A DNA stretch of 64,000 nt. It comes from Dokdonia sp. PRO95 (GTDB lineage Bacteria; Bacteroidota; Bacteroidia; Flavobacteriales; Flavobacteriaceae). Under the pieces are notes generated by a model. That model ran no database searches and had not been told where the DNA came from. It saw only the letters and a list, made by a program, of their open reading frames with translations. Made by a program: the position numbers and the translations under genes. Location of the stretch: contig NZ_CM001837.1 in assembly GCF_000355805.1 (NCBI RefSeq), forward strand, positions 468,309 through 532,308. The letters run 5' to 3'. The stretch's first letter is position 1; every line of letters begins with the position of its first letter. Shown here piece by piece: positions 1 to 9,404 of the stretch.

Positions 1-100
1 CAATACTATCAAAACAATGACACACAAACCTATTTCAAATAAAAACGCCAGACTTCTTAGGGAGAAACTAGCGTTATAAACTCATAAAATAATTGCATTT

Positions 101-1264
101 TTAGTCCAGACTATCTTGAAAAACTTTCAAACCTATGCCAGATTCAAAAGAATAATTTAAAGCAGATAGGGAGCGTTCTAATGCACCTATCACACAAAGC
201 AAATCATTTGCCGACACAGATCCCATGTGCCCTACTCTAAAGTAATTGGCTTTGATTTCTGAGAGCAAGCCTCCGGCCACAATCACATCATCTTGCGTCA
301 TATTTGCTCTCAAAGCAGCCCCATCAAGACCCTCTGGATAGTACACTGCAGTAAGCGTACTCGCAGCAATCTCTTCTGTTTTTGGTAATATATCTAAATC
401 TAAAGAACGGATTGCAGCTCTAAAAGCACTAGCAAGACGCTCATGCCTATGTACTCTTGCGACCATTCCTTCACTACAAATTAATTGCATACTTTTTTCA
501 AGTGCAAGAATTAAGTTAACAGGTGGCGTGCCAAAATAAGATGGACGCCTTTCCTCATATGCTGTCATAATGGGCAACCAGTTATTCCAAGATGCATAGT
601 AATTTTGAACAGGTGTTTTTCGGTTTTTCCACACTTCTATTGCTTTTTGCGATGCTACTAGTAATGCTAATCCTGGCGGCACACCTATTGCCTTTTGAGA
701 TCCTGTAAGGACCACATCTACACCCCAGGCATCTTGCAAGATTTCTTGACCAGCTACAGAGCATACTCCATCAAGTATAGTAAGTACATTATATTTTTTT
801 GCAAGTTTACACAGAGGCTCTGGCGCCACCATGACACCTGTAGATGTATCTACATGCGTGAAGGTAACTACCTTATATTTTTTTGTTTTAAAAGCCGCTT
901 CTATCTCCGTTAAAGACACAACCTCGCCTATAGGCGCACTTAATATGGTCGTATCTGCACCATAGGTTTCCAGTATATCTTTAAAACGTTCTCCAAAATA
1001 ACCAGAAGAAACAACTAGCGCAGCATCTCCTTTTTCTATTAGATTTGCAGCTGCCATATCCATCGCAAGCGTACCACTCCCTGCCACTACAAAAGGCTGT
1101 CCACTCGGAGCATTCCACACTTCACGCATCATATCTAGACTATTCCCAAAAACCTCTATAAAATTTGGTGCAACATGACTCGCAGTAGGAACTGCCATCG
1201 CTTGTAACACATCTGGCTCAAATTCTATTGGACCAGGGATCATCAGTAGTTTTCTGCTTTTCAT
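101..1264 (-). CDS. Class V aminotransferase, alanine/serine-glyoxylate type
   Basis: This 387-residue protein is a PLP-dependent fold-type I aminotransferase of the class V (alanine-glyoxylate / serine-glyoxylate) group. It opens with the family's LLMIPGP stretch, has the GSGTLAMD phosphate-cup region near residue 65, and the Schiff-base lysine in TGSQKAIGVPPG near residues 187-198. These enzymes transfer an amino group from alanine or serine to glyoxylate, giving glycine. It lies downstream of isocitrate lyase on the same strand, so a role in disposing of or using glyoxylate is a natural inference. A strong hairpin terminator and a 259-nt gap separate it from aceA, so it probably has its own promoter. 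Phosphonate-pathway or other class V substrates cannot be excluded. Confidence 0.85.
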   Translation of the reverse strand: MKSRKLLMIPGPIEFEPDVLQAMAVPTASHVAPNFIEVFGNSLDMMREVWNAPSGQPFVVAGSGTLAMDMAAANLIEKGDAALVVSSGYFGERFKDILETYGADTTILSAPIGEVVSLTEIEAAFKTKKYKVVTFTHVDTSTGVMVAPEPLCKLAKKYNVLTILDGVCSVAGQEILQDAWGVDVVLTGSQKAIGVPPGLALLVASQKAIEVWKNRKTPVQNYYASWNNWLPIMTAYEERRPSYFGTPPVNLILALEKSMQLICSEGMVARVHRHERLASAFRAAIRSLDLDILPKTEEIAASTLTAVYYPEGLDGAALRANMTQDDVIVAGGLLSEIKANYFRVGHMGSVSANDLLCVIGALERSLSALNYSFESGIGLKVFQDSLD

Positions 1265-1336
1265 TTTTGCTAAGATTTTAATGATACTTTTTAGGTTTTC
1301 CTTTTCCTATTTACTTTAAAAATATTTCTTCTTATA

Positions 1337-1354
1337 ACGCTTTCGCGAAAGCGT
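1337..1354. repeat. Dispersed palindrome, intact copy 1 (ACGCTTTCGCGAAAGCGT)
   Basis: This is a perfect 18-bp palindrome in the gap upstream of the class V aminotransferase. It is the first of ten sites in the window that carry the 14-bp core GCTTTCGCGAAAGC. Confidence 0.9.
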
Positions 1355-1470
1355 AACATAGTAAACATCATGCACTACAACTATTTATCAAGATAGCAAT
1401 CTAATTAAATGTCAGGGTAAAATGACGCAATTGTAGACATTATTATCACCCAAATAAGAATTTCTGAACG

Positions 1471-1498
1471 AAAAAGGCGGCATACACGACACCGCCTT
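1471..1498 (-). terminator. Intrinsic terminator of aceA
   Basis: On the minus strand, a hairpin with arms AAGGCGG and CCGCCTT is followed directly by a T run, 27 nt past the aceA stop. It would end the aceB-aceA transcript before the downstream aminotransferase. Confidence 0.75.
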
Positions 1499-1524
1499 CC
1501 CAACAATTAACAATTTGTTTGAGG

Positions 1525-3135
1525 CTACGCTGTCAAAACAGGATTATTATTTAATACCGTTTTCTTCTCTTGAAATTGATTACTAGTATTATTTGCTCCT
1601 CCAGCCTTTAGAGCCTTATCTCCTGCATAAAATGTTTTGTGATCATCTCCTAGGTCAGAACCAGCCATTCTCTGGTGTTTCACACAAGAAACTCCTTTAC
1701 GTATCTCTTGCCTTTGCACATCTTTCACATAAGCCAGCATACCTTGATCTCCAAAATAACCTTCGGTAAGATCATTCATATGCAGTGCAGTAGTGTGATA
1801 AGTAGGCAACGTAATGAGGTGGTGGAATATTCCCGCTTCAAGGGCTCCGTCTCTTTGGAATGTTTTAATTTTTTCATCTGCTCTATGAGACAATTCCGTC
1901 TGATCATAAGCTGCATCCATTAAATTATTACGATCATATGCAGTCATATTTTCACCCTCCTCTACCATCTCATCATACGCTTGATTTCTAAAGTTAAGTG
2001 TCCAGTTAAAAGAAGGAGAGTTATTATAAACTAGTTTTGCACTTGGCTCTACTGCTCTCACTCTATTTACCATATGAGCGATTTGCTTTACATTAGGCGT
2101 AGGCGTTTCAATCCATAATAGGTCAGCGCCGTTTTGCAAACTCGTAATACAATCTAGCACCACTCTATCTATGTTTGAACCGCTCTTAAACTTGTAAAGA
2201 CCATTAGGCAATCTTACTGGTCGCACGAGTTTTCCATCTCTTTTAAGAAGCACATCATCTTCATTTGCGCTATTAATATCTACTTCTTCTGCCTCTACAA
2301 AAGCGAGATATTGAGAAGCGAGATCTCCTGGCTCTTGGCTTACAGGTAATTTCTGGGTAAGACCTGCACCCTCAGAATCTGTTCTTGCTACAATAACACC
2401 CTCATCTACTCCTAGCTCTAAAAAGGCATAACGTAGTGCGTTAAGTTTTGCTATAAAATCCTCATGAGGAACGGTCACTTTACCATCCTGGTGACCGCAC
2501 TGCTTTGCATCAGAAACTTGGTTTTCTATCTGCAGTGCGCATGCTCCAGCTTCTATCATTTTCTTTGCCAGTAAATAAGTAGCCTCTTCATTTCCAAAAC
2601 CTGCGTCTATATCTGCGATAATTGGAACTATATGCGTTTCATAATTATCAATTTGATCTTGCACATCCTCACCGGCATCAAGACGACGAAACAAATCATT
2701 AAGTTCTACGGCATCTGCTTGTCTTAAGAATGTATAAATTTCTTCAATTAATTTTGGCACAGCAGTCTTTTCATGCATAGATTGATCTGGCAAAGGACCT
2801 AACTCTGAGCGTAAAGCGGCAACCATCCATCCAGAGAGGTATAAGTATTTTTTATTAGTAGTACCATGATGTTTCTTAACAGCAATCATTTTTTGCTGCG
2901 CTACAAACCCGTGCCAGCAACCTAGCGACTGAGTATAACTCATAGGATTTGCATCGTACTCTTCCATATCCTTGCGCATTATACTCGCAGTATATCTTGC
3001 AATGTCGAGGCCTGTTTTAAATCTATTTTGAACAGCCATACGAGCTGTATTTTCTGGACTTATGGCACTCCAAGAGTTTCCATGCTTTGCTTTAAGTGAT
3101 CTAACAACTTCAAGAGCCGAATTGTAGTTTGACAT
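1525..3135 (-). CDS. aceA: Isocitrate lyase
   Basis: Isocitrate lyase cleaves isocitrate to glyoxylate and succinate, the first step of the glyoxylate shunt in the cytoplasm. The 536-residue length matches the longer isocitrate lyases seen in Pseudomonas rather than the roughly 430-residue E. coli type. An inserted segment around residues 290-325 accounts for part of the difference. The catalytic-loop signature is visible as SDAKQCGHQ near residues 208-216, where the usual KKCGH reads KQCGH; the catalytic cysteine is kept. It follows malate synthase by 93 nt on the same strand and ends at a strong terminator, so aceB-aceA is likely one transcript controlled by the divergent regulator at 4950. 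Confidence 0.96.
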   Translation of the reverse strand: MSNYNSALEVVRSLKAKHGNSWSAISPENTARMAVQNRFKTGLDIARYTASIMRKDMEEYDANPMSYTQSLGCWHGFVAQQKMIAVKKHHGTTNKKYLYLSGWMVAALRSELGPLPDQSMHEKTAVPKLIEEIYTFLRQADAVELNDLFRRLDAGEDVQDQIDNYETHIVPIIADIDAGFGNEEATYLLAKKMIEAGACALQIENQVSDAKQCGHQDGKVTVPHEDFIAKLNALRYAFLELGVDEGVIVARTDSEGAGLTQKLPVSQEPGDLASQYLAFVEAEEVDINSANEDDVLLKRDGKLVRPVRLPNGLYKFKSGSNIDRVVLDCITSLQNGADLLWIETPTPNVKQIAHMVNRVRAVEPSAKLVYNNSPSFNWTLNFRNQAYDEMVEEGENMTAYDRNNLMDAAYDQTELSHRADEKIKTFQRDGALEAGIFHHLITLPTYHTTALHMNDLTEGYFGDQGMLAYVKDVQRQEIRKGVSCVKHQRMAGSDLGDDHKTFYAGDKALKAGGANNTSNQFQEKKTVLNNNPVLTA

Positions 3136-3228
3136 AATACTAAGTTTTAAAAATTTATTTAATGTGTGCCTATAAAGGCGGTGATAGTTTTGTTATGATT
3201 ATTTGAAAAATAGCCTATGGATATTTAC

Positions 3229-4824
3229 CTAAAGAAATTTATAAGCTGGCGTGGTTAAGAACTCTTCAAAGTCTTCTGCTAGAACCAACTCTTTAAAAAG
3301 ATTAAATGCATTCTCAAACTGAGTTTCTTTTATTTTATGAGAACCCACTTCAGTAATGATTTTTTCAACTTCTTCATCAAAAAGCTCATTGAAGTATTCT
3401 TTTGTAAATGCTTTTCCATCTTCCAGCACTGCTTTGTTTTTTATCCAATGCCAAATTTGTGTTCTAGAGATTTCGGCAGTAGCAGCGTCCTCCATTAAGT
3501 GATAGAGAGCTACCGCACCTTGACCACTTAACCATGCGTTGAGATAGAGTATTCCTACATTAATATTTTTACGTACTCCAGCTTCTGTGACCGTGCCCGC
3601 AGGAATTGCAACTAGGTCATCTGCTGTCACAACAACATCATCTCTTGTAATGTTCAGCTGGTTTGCTGTAGGCATATGTTTATCAAACTCATCCATCGCA
3701 ATTTGAACAAGCGCTGGATGAGCAACCCATGTACCATCGTGTCCATTTATAACCTCGCGTTCTTTGTCTTTTCTTACTTTTTCTAAAGCTGCTTGATTTG
3801 CCGAGGAGTCATTTTTAATAGGCACTTGCGCTGCCATACCTCCTATTGCTAGGATTCCGCGTTTGTGACACCTTTGTATTACCAACTTAGAATATGCGTC
3901 CATAAAAGGCGCCGTCATTCCTACTTGATCCCTGTTAGGAACTAAGAAATCAGGATCATTTCTAAACTTCTTGATATACGAGAATATATAATCCCAGCGA
4001 CCGCAATTAAGACCAACGATATAATCCTTTAACTCATAAATAATTTCATCCAACTGATGGCTTGCCGTGATTGTCTCGATTAGTACCGTACATTTAATCG
4101 TTCCCTCAGGAATATTTAAGTAATCTTGAGAAAATTTAAAAACCTCATTCCATAGTCTCGCTTCCTTGTAATGCTCAAGTTTTGCTAGGTAGAAATAGGG
4201 TCCTGTACCATTTTCTAGTAACTGACGTACGTTTGTAAAGAAGTACAATCCAAAATCTAACAAAGACCCAGACACTTCTACGCCGTCTACAAGAACATGT
4301 TTTTCATTAAGGTGCCACCCTCTTGGCCTTACCAGTAATGTAGCCACAGCATCATTGAGTGTATATTTTTTATCCTTAGTAGGGTGGTGATATGATATTG
4401 TTTTATTTACAGCATCTCGCAAGTTAATCTGACCTTCCATCACATTTCTCCATGTAGGCGCAGTACTATCTTCTAGGTCTGCCATAAATGTTTTTGCACC
4501 AGAGTTAAGTGCGTTAATAACCATCTTACGATCTGTAGGTCCTGTGATCTCCACCCTTCTATCTTGCAAATCTTGAGGAATCTCTCCCGCAGTCCACTCA
4601 CCCTCTCTTATTTCTTGTGTTTCTAAAGGAAAGACAGGCTTTTGCCCTTGATCAAATAGTAACTGTTGTTGCTCTCTAGAACGTAATAACTCTAAACGTG
4701 CGGGATTAAACTTATCATGAAGCGCCTTAATGAAGTCTAATGCCTCATCAGTGAGTATTTCTGAATAATAGCTTTTTACTTGGTTGCTAAAGCTTAGTGC
4801 ATGTTGGTTTATTTCAGGAGCCAT
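3229..4824 (-). CDS. aceB: Malate synthase A
   Basis: Malate synthase condenses glyoxylate with acetyl-CoA to malate, completing the glyoxylate shunt. The 531-residue length is that of the malate synthase A subfamily. The family block GLNCGRWDYIFSYIKKF is plain near residue 270, with the active-site arginine in LVRPRGWHLNEKH near residue 165 and GGMAAQVPIKND near residue 330. It is the first gene of the minus-strand block. Its start lies 125 nt from that of a divergent XRE-type regulator, with the palindrome AGCGAACGTTCGCT between them. Light-stimulated growth of Dokdonia has been linked to this pathway, so its presence in a window that also encodes a rhodopsin fits the lifestyle. Confidence 0.97.
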   Translation of the reverse strand: MAPEINQHALSFSNQVKSYYSEILTDEALDFIKALHDKFNPARLELLRSREQQQLLFDQGQKPVFPLETQEIREGEWTAGEIPQDLQDRRVEITGPTDRKMVINALNSGAKTFMADLEDSTAPTWRNVMEGQINLRDAVNKTISYHHPTKDKKYTLNDAVATLLVRPRGWHLNEKHVLVDGVEVSGSLLDFGLYFFTNVRQLLENGTGPYFYLAKLEHYKEARLWNEVFKFSQDYLNIPEGTIKCTVLIETITASHQLDEIIYELKDYIVGLNCGRWDYIFSYIKKFRNDPDFLVPNRDQVGMTAPFMDAYSKLVIQRCHKRGILAIGGMAAQVPIKNDSSANQAALEKVRKDKEREVINGHDGTWVAHPALVQIAMDEFDKHMPTANQLNITRDDVVVTADDLVAIPAGTVTEAGVRKNINVGILYLNAWLSGQGAVALYHLMEDAATAEISRTQIWHWIKNKAVLEDGKAFTKEYFNELFDEEVEKIITEVGSHKIKETQFENAFNLFKELVLAEDFEEFLTTPAYKFL

Positions 4825-4880
4825 AATTATCTTTTTAAAATTCTATGGCACAATGTTAAAAAAAATACTTTGATTAAAAA

Positions 4881-4894
4881 AGCGAACGTTCGCT
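4881..4894. promoter_or_regulatory. Perfect 14-bp palindrome, candidate operator of the aceBA/regulator pair
   Basis: AGCGAACGTTCGCT is a perfect palindrome in the 125-nt divergent gap between aceB and the XRE/IrrE-like regulator. A related half site, GTTCGCAAAAAG, follows at 4922-4933 and resembles the reverse complement of the RamB box known from acetate-gene control in Corynebacterium. A TATATTTG element matching the Bacteroidota -7 consensus lies at 4937-4944, just before the regulator. Binding by that regulator is inference. Confidence 0.5.
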
Positions 4895-4949
4895 AAAAAT
4901 ATATTTTCACTAAAGATAGCTGTTCGCAAAAAGTGGTATATTTGTTTAT

Positions 4950-6422
4950 ATGGAAGAAGAAGATATCAAACTTATATTTGGCTTAAAGCTACGCCAGATA
5001 AGGACTGACAAGAATTTATCACTTTTTGGACTATCAAAACTTACAGGGCTTTCAAAATCATATTTAAATGAAATTGAAAATGGAAAAAAATATCCTAAAC
5101 CAGATAAGATTGTCACACTTTCTGAAAAATTAGACATTCCATATGATCAAATGGTCTCTTTGAAACTTGATAAAAATCTTGCTCCCATAGGAGAGATTTT
5201 AAAATCAAAGATTCTCAAAGAGATACCTCTTGAGCTTTTTGGGATTAAGGAAAGTGACTTAATAGATATTGTATCTAATGCTCCAGCCAAGGTCAATGCT
5301 TTTATAAGCACAATTATAGAGATAGCGCAACACTACAACTTTAGCAGAGAAAGCTTCTTTCTAGCCTCTGTGCGATCATTTCAAGAGGCAAACAATAACT
5401 ACTTTGACAACGTAGAGCAAAAAGTGCTCGACTTTGTTAAGTCTTATCAAATAAATCAAGGACAGGGTATCTTATCAAATGAACTAGAGGAAATTCTCAT
5501 AGAAGAGTACAACTACACCATAAAAAATGATGAACTAGACAAACACGAGGATTTAGATAACCTCCGATCTGTTTTTATTCCAAAATCACGATCGCTACTA
5601 GTCGCGGGTGATATAGATGAGTCACAACGCACATTTATCTACGCAAAGGAAATAGCCTATAATTATCTAAACATTACAGAAAGGCTATACACGTTCCCGT
5701 GGATTCTTTTTGAAACTTTTGACCAAGTGCTCAATAATTTTTATGCCTCTTACTTTGCTGGAGCATTAATCATTCCAAGAAAAAACCTCACAACTAAAAT
5801 CAAAGATATTTTTAAGGAGCGTACTTTTCAAAAAGATACTTTTGAGCACATTACAAATGAATTTAACGCATCACCTGAGTCTTTCTATCAGCGACTTACA
5901 AATATCCTACCTAAAGAATTCAACATTAAAAACTTGTTTTTCTTGCGGTTTACGCACAAACTTAACGACACAAAATTTCACCTCACAAAGGAGCTACACC
6001 TAGCACACCAGCACGCACCAAGAGCTAATGAGAGTGATGAACACTATTGCAGAAGATGGGTGTCACTACAAGTACTTAAAGATCTATCTAAGAGTAGCGA
6101 GAATAGTAAGTTTGACTTGCAAATTTCTAATTATGAAAATGAAGGTGTACGGTACTTAGTTTTATCTACCGCTACAAAGGACCCCTTTAAAGAAGACAAG
6201 TTTAGAAGCATAAGCATAGGTCTCCTCATCAACAAACAACTAGAGCGCAAAATAAAATTCCTTAAGGATCCAAATATCCCCACGCGTAATGTAGGAGTAA
6301 CTTGCGAGCGTTGCGCCATTAAAGATTGTGAAGTGCGACAAGCTCCACCTAAGGTTCTAGACCGAACTTCAAAAAACAAAAACATTGCAGCCATTGTGAA
6401 GCAGCTTAATGATGAGCATTAA
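4950..6422 (+). CDS. XRE-family regulator with IrrE-like domain (RamB/ScfR type)
   Basis: This 490-residue cytoplasmic regulator has an N-terminal Cro/XRE helix-turn-helix (residues 8-65, containing LSKSYLNEIENGKKYP). A middle segment has the typical YFAGALIIPRK stretch (near 270-280) of the RamB/ScfR group of short-chain acyl-CoA responsive regulators. A cysteine-bearing tail follows (CERCAIKDCEVRQ near 448-460). In Corynebacterium, RamB controls isocitrate lyase and malate synthase; ScfR-type proteins control related acetate and propionate genes elsewhere. Here it is transcribed divergently from aceB, which supports control of the glyoxylate shunt in this flavobacterium. Whether it activates or represses cannot be read from the sequence. 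Confidence 0.88.
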   Translation: MEEEDIKLIFGLKLRQIRTDKNLSLFGLSKLTGLSKSYLNEIENGKKYPKPDKIVTLSEKLDIPYDQMVSLKLDKNLAPIGEILKSKILKEIPLELFGIKESDLIDIVSNAPAKVNAFISTIIEIAQHYNFSRESFFLASVRSFQEANNNYFDNVEQKVLDFVKSYQINQGQGILSNELEEILIEEYNYTIKNDELDKHEDLDNLRSVFIPKSRSLLVAGDIDESQRTFIYAKEIAYNYLNITERLYTFPWILFETFDQVLNNFYASYFAGALIIPRKNLTTKIKDIFKERTFQKDTFEHITNEFNASPESFYQRLTNILPKEFNIKNLFFLRFTHKLNDTKFHLTKELHLAHQHAPRANESDEHYCRRWVSLQVLKDLSKSSENSKFDLQISNYENEGVRYLVLSTATKDPFKEDKFRSISIGLLINKQLERKIKFLKDPNIPTRNVGVTCERCAIKDCEVRQAPPKVLDRTSKNKNIAAIVKQLNDEH

Positions 6423-6439
6423 GAATACTAGCGTACACA

Positions 6440-6535
6440 AGTGGGCTTAACTCCCTAGCCCCGATTGTAATGAAAATCCCACAGCTGCCTGGCGAAGCCG
6501 GCGCGAGGAATTGCAATGAAAGCGGGAAACTAGAT
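6440..6535. repeat. Candidate flavobacterial intergenic structured element
   Basis: This GC-richer, structured stretch lies between the regulator's stop and the queA terminator. It has an outer pair of related motifs (CCCCGATTGTAATGAAAATCC and, further on, GGAATTGCAATGAAAGCGGG) enclosing a GCCTGGC/GCCGGC hairpin. I have the impression that similar elements recur between genes in Flavobacteriia. Function is unknown; it could be a REP-like element or a small RNA. Confidence 0.4.
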
Positions 6536-6571
6536 ACCACAAATACTATAAGGTGATGCTCCTAAAACAAA

Positions 6572-6597
6572 AAACCCAAACATTGCTGTTTGGGTTT
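6572..6597. terminator. Bidirectional intrinsic terminator between the XRE regulator and queA
   Basis: An 11-bp stem (AAACCCAAACA / TGTTTGGGTTT, loop TTGC) is flanked by A-rich sequence on the left and a short T run on the right. It can therefore stop queA (minus strand) and the regulator (plus strand), which converge here. Confidence 0.75.
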
Positions 6598-6618
6598 CTA
6601 TAGTTATATATGTTGAAA

Positions 6619-7668
6619 TTAGATAATCAACATTGCATCTCCGTAAGAGTAGAATTTATATTTCTCTTTTACCGCTTCTTCATAAGCTTTCTTCATAAAG
6701 TCATGACCTGCAAATGCAGAAACCATCATTAATAAAGTAGACTTAGGCGTGTGAAAGTTTGTAATCATACAATTTGCAATACTAAAATCGTATGGAGGGA
6801 AGATAAATTTGTTAGTCCATCCACCAAACTCGTTAAGAGTATTATTGCTAGAAACAGCACTCTCCATCACTCTCATTGAAGTTGTACCTACGGCACAAAT
6901 ACGACGTTTTTCCTTCAGCGCCTTGTTAATGATTTCTGTTGCTGGCTTATGTATATATGCCTCTTCACTATCCATTTTATGCTTAGATAGATCTTCTACC
7001 TCAACTGCACTGAAAGTTCCTAAACCTACGTGTAGTGTAACCTCAGCAAAGTCTACTCCTTTAATTTCAAGACGCTTTAACAAGTGCTTTGAGAAGTGTA
7101 ATCCTGCAGTAGGTGCTGCTACAGCTCCTTCTTCTGTTGCATAAATGGTCTGGTAGCGATCTTCATCTTCTGGCTCTACCTCTCTATTAATATATTTAGG
7201 TAATGGCGTTTCTCCTAATGAAGTTAGCTTTTTTCTAAACTCCTCATAAGATCCATCATATAAGAAACGAAGTGTACGTCCTCTTGATGTTGTATTATCA
7301 ATTACCTCTGCTACTAGACTCTCATCGTCACCAAAGTAAAGCTTGTTACCTATACGTATTTTACGTGCTGGATCTACAAGAACATCCCATAGGCGTGTTT
7401 CTGAGTTAAGCTCTCTAAGTAAGAATACCTCGATACGTGCTCCAGTTTTTTCTTTATTACCGTATAAACGCGCTGGAAAAACCTTAGTATTATTAAGCAC
7501 CATCACATCTTCCGGCTCAAAATAATCAATAATGTCTTTAAACATTTTGTGCTCGATAGTCTGCTCTTTGCGGTTAAGTACCATAAGGCGTGACTCGTCA
7601 CGATTTTCGGCTGGGCGATCTGCCAGTAATTCATCTGGCAAATCAAAGTTAAAATGTGATAACTTCAT
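6619..7668 (-). CDS. queA: S-adenosylmethionine:tRNA ribosyltransferase-isomerase
   Basis: QueA moves the ribose of S-adenosylmethionine onto the 7-aminomethyl-7-deazaguanine base of tRNA, making epoxyqueuosine at the wobble position. The 349-residue protein has the family's expected length and recognisable blocks: the [19 protein letters not shown] start (here [20 protein letters not shown]), [10 protein letters not shown] near residue 183, HVGLGTF near 214, and [18 protein letters not shown] near 305. It is the last gene of the minus-strand rsgA-to-queA block, 100 nt after aroA, and ends at a bidirectional terminator. Confidence 0.97.
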   Translation of the reverse strand: MKLSHFNFDLPDELLADRPAENRDESRLMVLNRKEQTIEHKMFKDIIDYFEPEDVMVLNNTKVFPARLYGNKEKTGARIEVFLLRELNSETRLWDVLVDPARKIRIGNKLYFGDDESLVAEVIDNTTSRGRTLRFLYDGSYEEFRKKLTSLGETPLPKYINREVEPEDEDRYQTIYATEEGAVAAPTAGLHFSKHLLKRLEIKGVDFAEVTLHVGLGTFSAVEVEDLSKHKMDSEEAYIHKPATEIINKALKEKRRICAVGTTSMRVMESAVSSNNTLNEFGGWTNKFIFPPYDFSIANCMITNFHTPKSTLLMMVSAFAGHDFMKKAYEEAVKEKYKFYSYGDAMLII

Positions 7669-7768
7669 AAAGGGTTTTTATTTTAGTTTTTGTGCTCACA
7701 AAAGCAGTATGAACCGCTCATTTGCAAGATCGCAAAGATACAATCTTGAGATAGGCGTTGTCAAGTGT

Positions 7769-9016
7769 TTAGCCAATTATCTCTTGACCAAACCCTAAAG
7801 TTTCTAAATCTTTCCAAAAATCTGGATATGACTTAGACACCACACCCGCATCATCTATCAACAATGGAACCGATAGCGCTAGTGGCGCAAAAGCCATTGC
7901 CATACGATGATCATGATATGTCGCAATCGTAATATTCTCGTTAAGCGCTGTTTCTTGTGGCAGTAAGGTAAGATCTGTGTCTGTTACCATAATCCCACCG
8001 CCTAGCTTTGTAATCTCTTCTCGTAGTGCTTCTAGCCTGTCTGTTTCTTTTATTTTGAGTGTATGCAATCCCGTGAGATGACATCCTACTCCTAGTCCTA
8101 AACAAGTAACTGCTATAGTCTGTGCAATATCTGGCGCATTTGCAAGATCCAAAGTGATTGTTTCAGGAAGTTCAAAATCTTTGGCTAGTGACAAGGTAAG
8201 TGTATCCCCATTAAATTCAGAAATTACACCTAGCTGCTTATAAATATCTTGCAAGACCGCATCACCCTGCAAGCTATCTTCCTTATAACTGCTTATGGTT
8301 ATAGAAGTGTCTAAAGTACGCTTTCGCGAAAGCGCAACAATACTATAAAAGTAAGATGCACTACTCCAGTCTGACTCTACTGTAATTTCCCTATGCTCGC
8401 TACTTTTTCTTCCTGGTTTGATAGTTATAATCTGACCTTCAAAAGTGGCCGCAATATCTAGCTGATGTAATAATGCTAGCGTCATGTTTATATATGGTAC
8501 CGAAGTGATTTTACCATCGAGATGAATGGTAAGTCCATTTTCTAGCGCTGCTCCCATCATCATAAGTGCAGAGATATACTGGCTGCTCACATTTGCCTTG
8601 AGCGTAACCTCACTTTTTGTGAGTGTACATCCTTTAATATGAAGCGGCGGATACCCATCATTTTTTACATAAGAAACTTGAGCACCTAACTGCTGCAATG
8701 CTTCTACAAGTATTGCCATAGGGCGCTGCTGCATGCGCTCGCTCCCCGTGAGCAATGTCTCTCTACCTTCTTGTATAGAAAAATAAGCGGTAAGAAAACG
8801 CATAGCCGTACCTGCATGGTAAATATCTACCTCAGTATCCTTAGATGCTAGTGCCTTTTGCATCACCGCAGCATCATCACTATTTGAAATATTCTTTACC
8901 ACAATACCATCAAAGAGCGCTTGTAAGATAAGCAGTCTGTTAGTCTCACTTTTTGACCCTGTGATTTGTATCTCACCACTGCTGCTGGCTGCAGTATGTT
9001 GTACTTTTAAGAGCAT
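7769..9016 (-). CDS. aroA: 3-phosphoshikimate 1-carboxyvinyltransferase (EPSP synthase)
   Basis: EPSP synthase joins shikimate-3-phosphate with phosphoenolpyruvate, the sixth step of the shikimate pathway, in the cytoplasm. The 415-residue protein shows the shikimate-binding GSKSETNRLLIL near residues 20-31, GTAMRFL near 67, and the conserved YHDHRMAMAF block near 365-374. It starts 6 nt after the MazG-like gene, so the two are probably cotranscribed. An intact copy of the dispersed palindrome lies inside the coding region (8319-8334), read as ALSRKR. It therefore sits outside the aromatic amino acid operon at 18-22 kb. Confidence 0.95.
   Translation of the reverse strand: MLLKVQHTAASSSGEIQITGSKSETNRLLILQALFDGIVVKNISNSDDAAVMQKALASKDTEVDIYHAGTAMRFLTAYFSIQEGRETLLTGSERMQQRPMAILVEALQQLGAQVSYVKNDGYPPLHIKGCTLTKSEVTLKANVSSQYISALMMMGAALENGLTIHLDGKITSVPYINMTLALLHQLDIAATFEGQIITIKPGRKSSEHREITVESDWSSASYFYSIVALSRKRTLDTSITISSYKEDSLQGDAVLQDIYKQLGVISEFNGDTLTLSLAKDFELPETITLDLANAPDIAQTIAVTCLGLGVGCHLTGLHTLKIKETDRLEALREEITKLGGGIMVTDTDLTLLPQETALNENITIATYHDHRMAMAFAPLALSVPLLIDDAGVVSKSYPDFWKDLETLGFGQEIIG
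8319..8334. repeat. Dispersed palindrome, intact copy 2, inside aroA
   Basis: CGCTTTCGCGAAAGCG lies within the aroA coding region, read in frame as GCG CTT TCG CGA AAG CGT on the minus strand. This frame differs from that of the copy in the aminotransferase at 20359. Confidence 0.9.
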
Positions 9017-9022
9017 AGGCTA

Positions 9023-9364
9023 TTACTTCAATTTCTCATTATTGTGATGACGATCATGATCACGCTTAGTCTTTATATCAAGCTTTTTATCAAACGCTTC
9101 TTGAAGATTAACTCCTGTTTGGTTGGCAAGGCATAATACTACAAACATTACATCTGCAAGTTCCTCGCCTAGATCTTTGTTTTTATCACTTTCTTTCTCA
9201 CTCTGCTCCCCATAGCGACGTGCAATAATGCGCGCCACCTCTCCAACTTCTTCAGTAAGCTGAGCCATATTAGTAAGTTCATTAAAATAGCGCACTCCGT
9301 GAGCTTTTATCCAATCGTCTACTGCTTGTTGTGAGTCTGAAATGTTCATGTCTTTTTTTATCAA
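9023..9364 (-). CDS. MazG-like nucleotide pyrophosphohydrolase
   Basis: This 113-residue protein belongs to the all-alpha NTP pyrophosphatase (MazG-like) group. The metal-binding pattern is visible as EEVGEVAR near residues 38-45 and GEELADV near residues 66-72, matching the ExxE ... ExxD arrangement. These enzymes remove pyrophosphate from (often non-canonical) nucleoside triphosphates. It lies 6 nt upstream of aroA and 40 nt downstream of a DUF3857 gene on the same strand, which suggests cotranscription. The substrate is not deducible here. The charged C-terminal tail (TKRDHDRHHNNEK) is probably disordered. Confidence 0.88.
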   Translation of the reverse strand: MIKKDMNISDSQQAVDDWIKAHGVRYFNELTNMAQLTEEVGEVARIIARRYGEQSEKESDKNKDLGEELADVMFVVLCLANQTGVNLQEAFDKKLDIKTKRDHDRHHNNEKLK

Positions 9365-9404
9365 AACTACTTTGTTTTAATCAAAAGCCAAACTTATCCT
9401 ACTA

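Noticed and set aside
1337..1354. Palindrome as a parS site
   Set aside because: The shape (TTTC-CG-GAAA) recalls parS, but parS sites are few and clustered near the origin, whereas this one recurs every few kilobases.
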